This document shows, piece after piece, positions 8,613-20,942 of a stretch of 64,000 nucleotides of DNA (positions are counted from its first letter, which is position 1; each line of letters starts with the position of its first letter). Source of the stretch: Oceanobacillus sojae (GTDB taxonomy: Bacteria; Bacillota; Bacilli; Bacillales; Amphibacillaceae); the NCBI RefSeq assembly GCF_900162665.1, contig NZ_LT727810.1, forward strand, positions 626,037-690,036. Direction: 5' to 3'. The notes beneath the pieces were generated by a model. It saw only the letters and a list, made by a program, of their open reading frames with translations. It made no database searches and was not told where the DNA came from. The position numbers and the translations under genes were made by a program.

Positions 8613-8933
8613 TTGAAACAGTTTAATGAAGCAGAAGTAAGTCATCATCGGCTCATATTATATATTTATACACCATTTTGCGGGACATGTACGGTAGCAC
8701 GGGCAATGCTTGAGAATGTGGAAAGAATGCACGAGGAGGATATCTTTTCAGAAATGAATGCTTCCATACATCCGGAGTTTATGCAGCAGCACAAAATAGA
8801 AAGTGTTCCATGTCTGGTTTTTATGGAAGACGGTGAAGCTGTGGAGAAAGTATACACATTTAAATCGACAGCAAATATTTATCAGTATTTAATAAAGTAT
8901 AAACCAGAGCTGTTCACAGCATTAAATAACTAA
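8613..8933 (+). CDS. yusE: Thioredoxin-like protein (YusE-like)
   Basis: This is a 106-residue thioredoxin fold with a CGTC active site in TPFCGTCTVARAML near residue 25 and the cis-Pro in ESVPCLVF near residue 70. It is probably a cytoplasmic thiol reductase; no partner is evident. The start is TTG at 8613, because GAGGGG lies 7-8 nt upstream; an earlier in-frame TTG at 8598 has no such site. The position matches B. subtilis yusE. Confidence 0.8.
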   Translation: MKQFNEAEVSHHRLILYIYTPFCGTCTVARAMLENVERMHEEDIFSEMNASIHPEFMQQHKIESVPCLVFMEDGEAVEKVYTFKSTANIYQYLIKYKPELFTALNN

Positions 8934-9150
8934 AGTTTATGACCGATAACTATGAAAGTATCCTTGTTCTGACGCTAATCAGCTCATAATAACGAGCATT
9001 TTAGAAGAATATTAAGAATATAAGACTTTAGCTATTCATGAGGAACGATTATCATAAATTATCCGAAAATATAAGTTTAAATCCGTTTTGTGCGGGAATC
9101 ATACCTGTGTTAGCATATTTATTGTGTTAAACAAACCGAAAGGATGATTT

Positions 9151-9342
9151 ATTATTACCACTGAGAATGGTTTAAGCTACACTTCGGAAATGGAAAAAGC
9201 TATTGGACAATCAAGAGGTGTCAATTATCAAGAATATGACAGAAGTCTGGAAAAGAAATTAAAAGTGGAAGAACAAAGAGAAAAAGAATATCAAAACGCG
9301 AAAATGATCTCATCAGGAGTAGAGCTCAGACGTTTGAAATAA
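9151..9342 (+). CDS. Small hypothetical protein, possibly with an ATT start
   Basis: The frame encodes up to 63 residues rich in Glu, Lys and Gln (for example EMEKAIGQSRGVNYQEYDRS) and ending VELRRLK. It looks coding from its amino-acid make-up. No ATG, GTG or TTG begins it near a ribosome site: a strong GAAAGGATGA lies at 9139-9147, and the first codons after it in frame are TTT, ATT, ATT. Either ATT at 9151/9154 is used as a rare start, translation begins at ATG 9190 without a site, or a base has been lost after the ATG at 9144, which opens another frame. I do not recognise the family. A terminator follows directly. Confidence 0.45.
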   Translation: MITTENGLSYTSEMEKAIGQSRGVNYQEYDRSLEKKLKVEEQREKEYQNAKMISSGVELRRLK

Positions 9343-9349
9343 AGATAAT

Positions 9350-9383
9350 AAAAAAGTTGGTGTCAAAGGGCATCAGCTTTTTT
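9350..9383 (+). terminator. Terminator after the small ORF
   Basis: AAAAAGTTGGTG and CATCAGCTTTTTT form a stem with G-U pairs and a T-run. Its position right after the 9342 stop supports the small ORF as a real transcript. Confidence 0.65.
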
Positions 9384-9641
9384 ATATGAAGAGAGCTATT
9401 GAAAACAGCCGGAAAACTCGTGAAATACAGTAGAAATTTGTTGGTATGTTTTTACTGAAGAGAGTTATCTATTTTTCAGTTTTCAGAGGAAAAATAAAAG
9501 GAGCAGAAATTTTCGCAAACAGGCTGAAAAAGGTTTTTTTAATACTCCTTTAACGGTATATTTTAACGCATCTTATAGACGGACAATAACAGTTGCGAAT
9601 TAATTTGAAATGCTTTAAGATTGTAATGAGAATAAATTGAG

Positions 9642-9660
9642 AATGAATATATTATTCATT
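9642..9660. promoter_or_regulatory. Palindromic operator-like site before sufC
   Basis: AATGAATA-TAT-TATTCATT is a perfect inverted repeat 33 bp before the sufC start. It loosely resembles a Fur/PerR-type 7-1-7 site (about 10 of 14 positions of the Fur consensus by eye). The rest of the 9383-9692 gap holds no ORF and no promoter I can assign with confidence. Confidence 0.35.
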
Positions 9661-9692
9661 TCATTTAAAATAAAGTTTTGGAGGTATGATTT

Positions 9693-10481
9693 ATGTCAGG
9701 CTCAGTATTAGAAATTAAGAATCTTCATGTATCCATTGAAGACAAAGAGATATTAAAAGGGGTAGACCTAACAGTTAAGGGTGGAGAATTCCATGCAATC
9801 ATGGGACCAAACGGTACAGGTAAATCCACATTGGCATCTGCAATCATGGGGCATCCTAAATATGAAGTAACAGAGGGAACAATCACACTTGACGGGGAAG
9901 ATGTATTAGAAATGGAAGTAGACGAACGTGCCCGTGCCGGTCTATTTTTAGCAATGCAATACCCAAGTGAAATTAGCGGTGTAACAACTTCTGACTTCCT
10001 TCGTTCTGCCATCAATGCAAAACGTGAAGAAGGCGATGAAATTCCATTGATGAAGTTTATCAAAGAACTTGACAAAGATTTAGACTATCTTGATATAGAT
10101 CAGAATATGGCAACACGTTACTTGAATGAAGGCTTCTCCGGCGGAGAGAAAAAACGTAACGAAATTCTGCAATTAATGCAATTAAAGCCAGATATCGCTA
10201 TTCTTGATGAAATTGATTCTGGACTTGATATCGACGCATTGAAAGTAGTATCAAAAGGGATCAACAAAATGCGTTCCGATAACTTTGGATGCTTAATTAT
10301 TACGCACTACCAACGTCTATTAAACTACATTACACCTGACTTTGTTCACGTAATGATGCAGGGCCGTGTTGTGAAATCAGGCGGACCTGAGCTTGCAAAA
10401 CGCCTTGAAGCAGAAGGCTATGAGTGGATTAAAGAAGAATTAGGAATTGAAGACGAAGAAACTGCAGAACAAAACGCGTAA
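9693..10481 (+). CDS. sufC: SUF Fe-S assembly ATPase SufC
   Basis: This ABC-type ATPase works with SufB and SufD as the scaffold on which Fe-S clusters are built in the cytoplasm. It has 262 residues. Walker A is GPNGTGKS near residue 35, the signature is FSGGEKKRNE near 150, and Walker B is IAILDEIDSGLD near 170. The ATG at 9693 has a TTGGAGGT site. It is the first gene of the sufCDSUB operon, in the order typical of Bacillales, where this system is the main and essential one. Confidence 0.97.
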   Translation: MSGSVLEIKNLHVSIEDKEILKGVDLTVKGGEFHAIMGPNGTGKSTLASAIMGHPKYEVTEGTITLDGEDVLEMEVDERARAGLFLAMQYPSEISGVTTSDFLRSAINAKREEGDEIPLMKFIKELDKDLDYLDIDQNMATRYLNEGFSGGEKKRNEILQLMQLKPDIAILDEIDSGLDIDALKVVSKGINKMRSDNFGCLIITHYQRLLNYITPDFVHVMMQGRVVKSGGPELAKRLEAEGYEWIKEELGIEDEETAEQNA

Positions 10482-10498
10482 TGTAAGGAGGGGTAATC

Positions 10499-13447
<2,949 letters not shown>

Positions 13448-13485
13448 GACAGAAGTGTTTAATAATCAGAAGGAGGTTATTAACA

Positions 13486-14883
13486 ATGGCAAAAAATATG
13501 CCGGAAATTGAAGAGTATAAATATGGATTTCATGATAAAGACGTATCTATTTTCCGTACAGAAAAAGGATTAACGCCTAATATTGTTAAAGAAATTTCGA
13601 AAATGAAGGAAGAACCGCAGTGGATGCTTGACTACCGCTTAAAGGCATTAGATCATTTCTACAAGCGTCCGATGCCGCAATGGGGCGGAGATCTTTCAGG
13701 TTTAGACTTCGATGAGATCGTTTATTATGTAAAACCTTCTGAAAAGCAAGGCAGAACATGGGATGAGGTACCTGAAGAAATCAAACAGACTTTTGATAAA
13801 TTAGGTATCCCTGAAGCAGAGCAAAAATATCTTGCCGGTGTATCTGCACAGTATGAATCAGAAGTAGTTTATCACAGTTTGAAGGAAGATCTTCAGGAGC
13901 TTGGTATTGTATTTAAAGATACAGATACTGCACTGAAAGAAAACGAAGAGCTGTTTAAAGAATACTTTGGAACAGTTATTCCTTATGCTGATAATAAATT
14001 CGCTGCATTAAACTCTGCAGTATGGTCTGGCGGTTCATTTATTTATGTACCAAAAGGCGTAAAAGCTACTACACCATTACAAGCTTATTTCCGTATTAAC
14101 TCTGAAAATATGGGACAGTTTGAGCGTACGCTGATCATTGTTGATGAAGAAGCATCTGTACACTATGTAGAAGGCTGTACAGCACCAGTTTATACAACTA
14201 ACTCTCTTCACAGTGCTGTTGTAGAAATTATTGTTAAGAAAGACGGCTACTGCCGTTATACGACAATCCAAAACTGGGCGAACAATGTGTATAACCTTGT
14301 TACAAAACGTGCAGTTTGTGATGCGAATGCAACAATGGAATGGATTGATGGAAACATCGGTTCCAAGCTGACAATGAAATATCCAGCTATCCTTCTAAAA
14401 GGAGAAGGCGCACGCGGAAATACGCTGTCTATCGCTTTAGCAGGAAAAGGACAATTACAGGATGCCGGTGCGAAAATGCATCACCTGGCGCCAAATACGT
14501 CTTCAACAATTGTTTCTAAATCCATCTCTAAACAGGGCGGTAAAGTATCTTACCGTGGTTTAGTACACTTTGGACGTAAAGCGGATGGAGCACGTGCTAA
14601 TATTGAGTGTGATACACTTATTATGGATAATGAATCGACTTCCGATACCATTCCATACAATGAAATTCTTAATGACAATATTTCCTTAGAGCATGAAGCA
14701 AAAGTTTCTAAAGTATCTGAGGAACAGCTCTTCTATCTGATGAGCCGCGGTTTATCAGAAGAAGAAGCGACAGAAATGATTGTTATGGGCTTCATTGAAC
14801 CATTTACAAAAGAACTTCCAATGGAATATGCTGTTGAGATGAATAGATTGATCAGCTTTGAAATGGAAGGTTCAATAGGATAA
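13486..14883 (+). CDS. sufB: SUF Fe-S assembly scaffold SufB
   Basis: SufB is the main scaffold subunit on which the nascent cluster forms, 465 residues. Recognisable segments are [22 protein letters not shown] and the C-terminal [15 protein letters not shown]. The frame is open back to 13396, but the ATG at 13486 follows a perfect AGGAGGT site and gives the normal length. It is the last gene of the operon, with a terminator 20 nt after the stop. Confidence 0.97.
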   Translation: MAKNMPEIEEYKYGFHDKDVSIFRTEKGLTPNIVKEISKMKEEPQWMLDYRLKALDHFYKRPMPQWGGDLSGLDFDEIVYYVKPSEKQGRTWDEVPEEIKQTFDKLGIPEAEQKYLAGVSAQYESEVVYHSLKEDLQELGIVFKDTDTALKENEELFKEYFGTVIPYADNKFAALNSAVWSGGSFIYVPKGVKATTPLQAYFRINSENMGQFERTLIIVDEEASVHYVEGCTAPVYTTNSLHSAVVEIIVKKDGYCRYTTIQNWANNVYNLVTKRAVCDANATMEWIDGNIGSKLTMKYPAILLKGEGARGNTLSIALAGKGQLQDAGAKMHHLAPNTSSTIVSKSISKQGGKVSYRGLVHFGRKADGARANIECDTLIMDNESTSDTIPYNEILNDNISLEHEAKVSKVSEEQLFYLMSRGLSEEEATEMIVMGFIEPFTKELPMEYAVEMNRLISFEMEGSIG

Positions 14884-14902
14884 AAATTAAGAAACTATAA
14901 TG

Positions 14903-14943
14903 AAAAAGTGACTACCAAAATTTATATAAGGTAGTCACTTTTT
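14903..14943 (+). terminator. Terminator of sufCDSUB
   Basis: AAAAAGTGACTACC (14903-14916) pairs perfectly with GGTAGTCACTTTTT (14930-14943), followed by more T. Confidence 0.92.
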
Positions 14944-15138
14944 TATTATCACAATGCGATGTTAAGGGGATTGTATTCCTAAGTGATCGCATAAACTCCT
15001 GCAAATTATTAATTAAATTGTAATGAGAAAAAAGAAATGTATCATGATGAAAAAGATCTTTTTATAATTATTTGAGTTTTAACCCTATTCTCTGATATTG
15101 TATACTATAATAAAGCGCTTTAGAGAGGGGGATTTTTG

Positions 15139-15711
15139 ATGTACAAGCATACTTTACGCTCGATGCATTCTCAGGTTAATAATAAAAAACAAAATGATGA
15201 AAAAAAGAAGGAGCTTTTAAAAAGGATGAAACTAGGTTCTCCCGATATCCAGGATAACTCTCCTTCTTCTGATAATACTTCTGAGAATGATGTTGATTAT
15301 AAAGATCTCTATCGTAAAACAAGAAAAGATTTACAAAAATTAGAAAAAGAAAATAATAACTTAAAATTCCTGCTATCTCAAGAAAAGGCGAAAGAAAAAA
15401 CTGCTTTCCAAGAGCTTTCTAATATAAAAAAAGAAAAAAGCAGTATTATCCAAGAAAATGCGCAATTATATAGAGAAATTAAGATGTTGGAGCAACAATT
15501 AGATAAAGAAAAATCTAAGGTAATCCGGAATGAAAATCTTTTAGAGCTTACAAGCAAAGAAAAAGAACATATATCCTCTTCTTTTGGATACCTGAAGAAA
15601 AAGTCTGTTAAACAAGCTCGACTCATTGACAAACAACGTAAAAGAATCAAAAATTTACAATTTAATAACCATCAAGAATATATTATTCCATTACAAAATT
15701 TAAAAAATTAG
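15139..15711 (+). pseudogene. N-terminal coiled-coil half of an amber-split gene
   Basis: This segment encodes 190 residues that are almost wholly charged coiled coil, from about residue 55 on, after a Ser/Asn-rich linker. It ends at a TAG (15709-15711). The next segment continues in the same frame with no base between and also begins with coiled coil, so the two look like one gene cut by a single amber codon. The ATG at 15139 follows an AGAGGGGGA site; an AT-rich TATACTATAAT stretch at 15101-15111 may be the -10 region. It could be translated by itself as a short coiled-coil protein. Confidence 0.6.
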
Positions 15712-16542
15712 GTGAATAATTTAACTTCTGAAAGACAATCATATATAGATACCATTGAAGATTTAAAAAAACAATTTAAGCAATATGAAAATTTAGATCC
15801 TGATTTTTATTTACATATCTTATATGATACATTAAACTATCAAAATTGCAGAGAATATGGTTTTGTCAATGCTTTATCTCGTAAATATGTTCTAGAAAGG
15901 AAGAAGGCACATAATTTATTCGGAAATCTAATAGATAATGATGATGGAATGGAAATTCAATACATGTTTGGTATCGTGAAAGAAAAGGATAAGGAATTCA
16001 TTTTTATCGACCTTGATGAAAATGTGTTTACTGTAAGGGGCATTCCTAATATTACAGTAAGACATGATGACCCTGTTTCCGCAATATTAAATGATGACGG
16101 CAGTGTGGACATTTACTGGAAATACAGGTCCAAAAAACTAATGAATGAAGATAGATTACTAGACCAAAAATATTCGGAAAAGAAAGAAAATTTAAGATCT
16201 AACACCAAAAAAGACTCAGCCACTTTTCAAAAAGCATACTTAGGAGATTACAATGTTTTAATCGTTACAGGAAATAACGGGCCTGTTTATCGTGATATGC
16301 TCATGAATTGCGGTATAAAAGCTGATTTTATTGATCCGTTTGAAAAATCTCCTGTTCATTTAAAACATGCCCTAAAACGCCCTGATTTTGTTATTATTTG
16401 CACCGACAGTACTCCTCATTATGTTTTGGAATTACTGGAAGAAGATCAGGGAAACAAATATGTGCTGGTTTATAATTCAAATGAAGATAATGTTTATCTT
16501 CGTTTAAAATTTGCAATTGCAGATTATCAGTACAATTATTAA
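15712..16542 (+). pseudogene. C-terminal half of the amber-split gene, DUF2325-like domain
   Basis: The segment has 276 codons. Residues 1-30 continue the coiled coil of the preceding segment. The middle (35-150) is of unknown fold, and the last 95 residues resemble the DUF2325 family: a Rossmann-like start NVLIVTGNNGPVYRDML and later PDFVIICTDSTPHYVLEL. The only start is GTG 15712, directly after the TAG and without a ribosome site, so translation would need stop-start coupling or readthrough. The body shows no other disruption, so the interruption is recent or tolerated. The function of the family is not known. Confidence 0.6.
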
Positions 16543-16706
16543 AACCAATTTCTCATAGCGCTTATTGATCTTGTTACATGTGTATCGACTCCAGTATTAA
16601 ATAATACAGTGTTCAACCTCATTTTTCTTCCATTTGTAGTGTAAATAATGATAGGCTAATGAAAAGGTCTTATGATAAAGTCAGGAAGAGAACAGGAGGA
16701 ACTAGA

Positions 16707-17684
16707 ATGAGAAAACTTTTATTAGCATTATTCACGCTCTTGCTTGCAGGTGTATTGACCGCATGCAGTGGCGGTGAAGACGCAACAGAAATGGAAAATA
16801 AAGCAGATGAACCTGCAACAGAAAAGGAAACAGCTGACGAAACGGATAATGAAGAAGAAAGCGGCGAAGGAAAAGGAGGCTTCTTATGGAAAGTAGAGTC
16901 TGGTGATACAGAAATGTATTTACAGGGAACGATTCATTTAGGAAACGATGACTTCTATCCATTAGATCCTGCTATTGAAGAAGCATTTGATAGTGCAGAT
17001 GTCGTGTTGCCTGAATTTAATTTGCTGGAAGAAACGCCTTCGCAGCAAGAAATAATAGAATATGCTACATATGAAGATGACAGCACATTAGAAGAAGAGC
17101 TGCCGGAAGAAACATATGAGGAGCTTGCATCTATTTTTGAAGAGAATGGATTGGATTTAGAAACAATGAACGATTTTCAGCCATGGTTCGTGGAGATGCT
17201 GCTGCTTGAACTTGTCACCATGACGAGTGGCGTCGACTCACAGTCTGCTGTTGATCTATACTTTCTTGAAAAAGCAACAGAGGACGGGAAAGAAATTGTT
17301 TCTTTAGAAAGTGCGGAGGAACAATTTGAGATACTTAGCGGTTATTCGATGGAAACACAAATACAGACATTAGAATTAGCTGTTGATGGGTATGATGAGG
17401 CTGCAGACGAAATGGAAGAGTTGGCTGATGCATGGCTTGAGGGAGATATCGAAGCGATGGAAACCATGTCGGATGGCTATGATGAAGCGGGCATTAATGA
17501 TGAATATATGGAAGAGCTGAATGATAAACGGAATATTGATATGGCAAACAGCCTGGATGAAATTTTACAGGAAGACAGCGGCCAGGTTTATTTTGTCTTT
17601 GTGGGGACGGCTCATTTCACCGTTGATCCAAGTATTATAACGGAGCTGGAAGACAAGGGCTATGAAGTGGGACATGTATATTAA
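16707..17684 (+). CDS. TraB/GumN-family lipoprotein
   Basis: This is a 325-residue exported lipoprotein. The signal peptide ends in a lipobox LLAGVLTAC with Cys near residue 20, followed by an acidic low-complexity linker. The domain has the two His motifs of the TraB/PrgY/GumN family, GTIHLG near residue 78 and FVGTAHFTVDPS near the C-terminus. Members are putative metal-dependent proteases, for example PrgY, which degrades pheromone peptides; the substrate here is unknown. The ATG at 16707 follows AGGAGGA; the frame runs back to 16659 without a signal. The sequence is strongly acidic, as often seen in salt-tolerant bacteria. Confidence 0.85.
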   Translation: MRKLLLALFTLLLAGVLTACSGGEDATEMENKADEPATEKETADETDNEEESGEGKGGFLWKVESGDTEMYLQGTIHLGNDDFYPLDPAIEEAFDSADVVLPEFNLLEETPSQQEIIEYATYEDDSTLEEELPEETYEELASIFEENGLDLETMNDFQPWFVEMLLLELVTMTSGVDSQSAVDLYFLEKATEDGKEIVSLESAEEQFEILSGYSMETQIQTLELAVDGYDEAADEMEELADAWLEGDIEAMETMSDGYDEAGINDEYMEELNDKRNIDMANSLDEILQEDSGQVYFVFVGTAHFTVDPSIITELEDKGYEVGHVY

Positions 17685-17711
17685 ATCTAATCATATGTAA
17701 AATAACTTTAA

Positions 17712-17757
17712 AAGGAGCTGTTGCACAATCAGGTAACTGAAAGTGCAACAGCCCCTT
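17712..17757. repeat. Hairpin repeat, left copy flanking the Rpn gene
   Basis: AAGGAGCTGTTGCAC (17712-17726) pairs with GTGCAACAGCCCCTT (17743-17757). The 41 bases 17717-17757 are identical to 18770-18810. It can act as a terminator for the TraB-like gene (tail CTTCTAATT is weak) and is the left border of the Rpn cassette. Confidence 0.85.
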
Positions 17758-17847
17758 CTAATTAATAATATGACTTCATTTATTATAGTGGATTTTTTGT
17801 GGAAGTATTGGTAAAATAAAAATAATTCAAAGAAAGGAAGTGTTCTA

Positions 17848-18744
17848 TTGTTCACAGCACCAGTAATTCTAGAAGAAGAAGCAGACTACATGAAGCATGA
17901 TCGGCTGACGAAAAAGCTGATACAAGAATTTTTTGAGGAATTCATCGAAGCGTTTTTCCCCAATCTTCACCCTCACATTGATTTCTCCAAGGTTACTTTC
18001 CTCGAACAAGAAGTGTATCTGGACTACATCAATGGCCGCAAGAAAGAAATTGACGTTCTCGCAGAAGTAAAGCTAAACCACCAGGATAAAATCCTGCATA
18101 TCCACACTGAAGCCCAATCGACCCGTGAAGCGGATTTCCCCGAAAGAATGTTTCTCTATTTTTCTTACCTCTACGCCAAACACCGCAAACCGATTCAACC
18201 TATCGCTGTTTTGAGTTATAATAGGAAAAAAGATGAACCGACTCAATTCAAAATCGATACACCCACCCAGGAAGTACTTCAATTTAACTTTTTACAATTA
18301 CACCTGAAAAAGAAAAACTGGAGAGAATATATTGAATCAGACAACCCGGCTGCAGCGGCATTGCTCAGTCAGATGGGTTATGAAGAGCATGAGCGGGTTC
18401 AGGTGAAGCTGGAGTTTCTGCGCATGATTACCCGGATGAAAATTGATCCGGCCAAAATGGAGTTCTTGTATGGATATTTTGAAACCTATTTAAAATTAAA
18501 CAAGGAAGAGGAGGCACAAATGATGGAGCAAATGGAAAATCTGCCGGAGGAGGAAAAAGACATGGTGATGCAGCTGCCGAATTCTTATTTTGAGAGAGGG
18601 AAAGAGGAAGGGATAGAAGAGGGTATAAAAAAACGAAATCAAGAAATAGCTTTAGAATTGATAGCAAGAGGAATGCCAATTGACCAAATAGCAGAAATCA
18701 CCGAACTAAGTAAAGAAGATATTAAAAAACTTGCTTCAGAATAA
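17848..18744 (+). CDS. Rpn-family recombination-promoting nuclease / putative transposase
   Basis: This is a 298-residue protein of the PD-(D/E)XK nuclease superfamily, Rpn type. The catalytic core is KEIDVLAEV near residue 65 and LHIHTEAQS near 85, giving the D...E-x-Q arrangement. The C-terminus carries the GKEEGIEEGI and RGMPIDQIAEITELS stretches typical of the family. Rpn proteins cut DNA and stimulate RecA-independent recombination in E. coli (established for RpnA). The start is TTG at 17848 with AAAGGAAG about 8 nt upstream; ATG 17890 is the alternative. Identical hairpins on both sides suggest a mobile or captured unit. Confidence 0.85.
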   Translation: MFTAPVILEEEADYMKHDRLTKKLIQEFFEEFIEAFFPNLHPHIDFSKVTFLEQEVYLDYINGRKKEIDVLAEVKLNHQDKILHIHTEAQSTREADFPERMFLYFSYLYAKHRKPIQPIAVLSYNRKKDEPTQFKIDTPTQEVLQFNFLQLHLKKKNWREYIESDNPAAAALLSQMGYEEHERVQVKLEFLRMITRMKIDPAKMEFLYGYFETYLKLNKEEEAQMMEQMENLPEEEKDMVMQLPNSYFERGKEEGIEEGIKKRNQEIALELIARGMPIDQIAEITELSKEDIKKLASE

Positions 18745-18762
18745 CCAAAAATAATGGAATGA

Positions 18763-18812
18763 AAAAGGGGCTGTTGCACAATCAGGTAACTGAAAGTGCA
18801 ACAGCCCCTTTT
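18763..18812. repeat. Hairpin repeat, right copy flanking the Rpn gene
   Basis: AAAAGGGGCTGTTGCAC (18763-18779) pairs with GTGCAACAGCCCCTTTT (18796-18812). It is 18 nt after the Rpn stop and can serve as its terminator. The inner 41 bases equal the left copy. Confidence 0.88.
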
Positions 18813-18941
18813 CTATGATTGTAACGAAATGATAGAACATTTTTATCTGATGCGGAAATGGTAAAGTCAAAAAAATCATAGGGTTATTTTAAAAAGTCAT
18901 AAAATGTACATTTGAACTCCCCTGCATCTTCATTTATGATT

Positions 18942-18957
18942 TAACTATATATAGTGA
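18942..18957. promoter_or_regulatory. NrdR box 1
   Basis: TAACTATATATAGTGA matches the NrdR consensus (core ACWATATATWGT-type palindrome). It lies 31 bp, about three helical turns, from an identical core at 18975-18986, the arrangement NrdR needs for cooperative binding before ribonucleotide reductase genes. Confidence 0.85.
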
Positions 18958-18972
18958 TGTTTTTAATTGATT

Positions 18973-18988
18973 GTACTATATATAGTTA
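18973..18988. promoter_or_regulatory. NrdR box 2
   Basis: The core ACTATATATAGT (18975-18986) is identical to box 1. The pair sits about 80 bp before nrdD, overlapping the likely promoter, so NrdR would repress nrdDG when dATP is high. Confidence 0.85.
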
Positions 18989-19064
18989 TTGAATAAGTTA
19001 AATAGAAAGTACATCAAAAACAAAAAGAAATGAATTGATGGAAATGAACAGGGAGGAATAGAGG

Positions 19065-20942
19065 ATGGTGGAAGTAAAGAACGGTCCTGCAAGCACAAAT
19101 ATAGATTTAATGCAGGATTTTGAGGATATTGTATTCAGCTCTAATCAGGATTTAATCCAGGAGAATGCAAATGTTGACGGGAAGTCGCCATGTGGGCAAA
19201 TGAACAAATTTGCTAGTGAGAGCGCTAAATTTTACGCAAAACAAAAGATGCTGCGTTCGGAAGCAAAGCAGGCAGTGGAGGATAATTATATTCATATTCA
19301 TGATTTAGATTATATGCCTACGGGGACATCGACCTGCTGTCAAATCCCTTTGGGAAAATTATTGAAAAAGGGATTTGACACAGGACACGGCCATATGCGT
19401 TCTCCGCAAAGCATTATGAGTGCGATGGCATTGGCGGCAATCGTTTTTCAGAGTAACCAGAATCAGCAGCATGGCGGTCAGAGCTTTCAAGCATTTGATT
19501 ATGATTTGGCTCCCTATGTGAAGAAATCCTATGAAAAATGGCTCCATAAATTACAGCAATATCAGCTTCCCCTTAATCAAAAAGAATTAGAGAAATTAGC
19601 TTGGAATGAAACAGATCAGGAATGCTATCAGGCCTGTGAAGCATTCATACATAATTTGAACAGCCTCCATTCCAGAAGCGGCGGTCAGGTTCCATTTACC
19701 TCTATTAATTACGGGACAGATACAAGCAGAGAGGGGAGGCTGATTATAAAAAATCTGCTTTTAGCTACACAATCAGGATTGGGGAAAGGAGAGACCCCTA
19801 TTTTTCCAATTCAAATATTTAAAATGAAAAAAGAGGTTAATTTTTACAAAGGCGATCCAAATTATGACTTGTATCAGTTAGCACTCGAAACAACGGCAAA
19901 ACAGCTTTTCCCAAATTTCAGCTTTATTGATGCACCGTTTAACTTAGCTTATTATGAAGAAGGAAATCCGGATTCAGAAGTAGCTTATATGGGCTGCCGT
20001 ACACGTATTATGGCAAATCGGCATGGAGAGGAAAACAGTGTAGGACGTGGAAATATTTCGTTCACCAGTATTAATCTAGTAAAAATAGCTCTTACAACCT
20101 CAACCATCGAAGCATTTATGCAGAAATTAGAGGATTATGCAGAAATCATCATTCGTCAATTATATGAACGGTATTTATTTCAGACGAATAAACTTGTGAA
20201 TAATTTCACTTTCCTGCATGGAGAAGGTGTCTGGACAGGCAGTGATGAGCTTAACTCTGGAGAACGATTAGAAAAAGTGCTGAAGCAGGGAAGCCTGAGT
20301 GTTGGTTTTATTGGTCTGGCAGAGTGTTTAAAAGCATTGACAGGCAAGCATCATGGAGAATCAGAGCAGGCACAGGAGCTGGGAGAAGAGATTGTTTCCT
20401 TCTTAAGGAAGAAATGTGACGAAGCCTCCGAAAGCTATGATTTGAATTATTCGTTGATTGCGACACCTGCAGAAGGCTTAAGCGGCCGTTTTACAAAACA
20501 GGATCAAAAGGATTTCGGAGTGATAGAAGGAGTTACAGACAGAGATTATTATACGAACTCTTTTCATATCCCAGTGTACTATCCAATCCGTGCTGTGGAG
20601 AAAATAAAACGGGAAGCAGTATATCATCCATATACAAATGCTGGTCATATCACCTATATTGAAGTAGATGGAGATATCAGCAAAAATGTAAAAGCAATCG
20701 ATACACTCGTAAAAACGATGGCTGAAAGCGGAATTGGATATGGCAGTATCAATCATCCGGTCGATCGCTGCAAAAGCTGCGGCTATACTGGAATGATTGA
20801 TAATGATTGTCCAGGATGCGGGATAACCGATGAAAGGCAATTTGACCGGATTCGGCGTATTACCGGCTATCTGGTAGGAACAATGGATAAATGGAATACT
20901 GCTAAGGCATCTGAAGAGCATGACAGAGTGAGGCATGTCTAA
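19065..20942 (+). CDS. nrdD: Anaerobic ribonucleoside-triphosphate reductase
   Basis: This class III glycyl-radical enzyme makes dNTPs without oxygen. It has 625 residues. A Cys pair stands in TSTCCQIP near residue 92, an asparagine-rich and His-rich core follows, and near the C-terminus a zinc knuckle CKSCGY...CPGCG is followed by the glycyl radical loop RRITGYLVG near residue 605. The protein starts directly in the catalytic domain, so the N-terminal ATP-cone of about 90 residues found in E. coli NrdD is lacking. The ATG at 19065 has GGGAGGA. It shares one base with nrdG. Confidence 0.95.
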   Translation: MVEVKNGPASTNIDLMQDFEDIVFSSNQDLIQENANVDGKSPCGQMNKFASESAKFYAKQKMLRSEAKQAVEDNYIHIHDLDYMPTGTSTCCQIPLGKLLKKGFDTGHGHMRSPQSIMSAMALAAIVFQSNQNQQHGGQSFQAFDYDLAPYVKKSYEKWLHKLQQYQLPLNQKELEKLAWNETDQECYQACEAFIHNLNSLHSRSGGQVPFTSINYGTDTSREGRLIIKNLLLATQSGLGKGETPIFPIQIFKMKKEVNFYKGDPNYDLYQLALETTAKQLFPNFSFIDAPFNLAYYEEGNPDSEVAYMGCRTRIMANRHGEENSVGRGNISFTSINLVKIALTTSTIEAFMQKLEDYAEIIIRQLYERYLFQTNKLVNNFTFLHGEGVWTGSDELNSGERLEKVLKQGSLSVGFIGLAECLKALTGKHHGESEQAQELGEEIVSFLRKKCDEASESYDLNYSLIATPAEGLSGRFTKQDQKDFGVIEGVTDRDYYTNSFHIPVYYPIRAVEKIKREAVYHPYTNAGHITYIEVDGDISKNVKAIDTLVKTMAESGIGYGSINHPVDRCKSCGYTGMIDNDCPGCGITDERQFDRIRRITGYLVGTMDKWNTAKASEEHDRVRHV

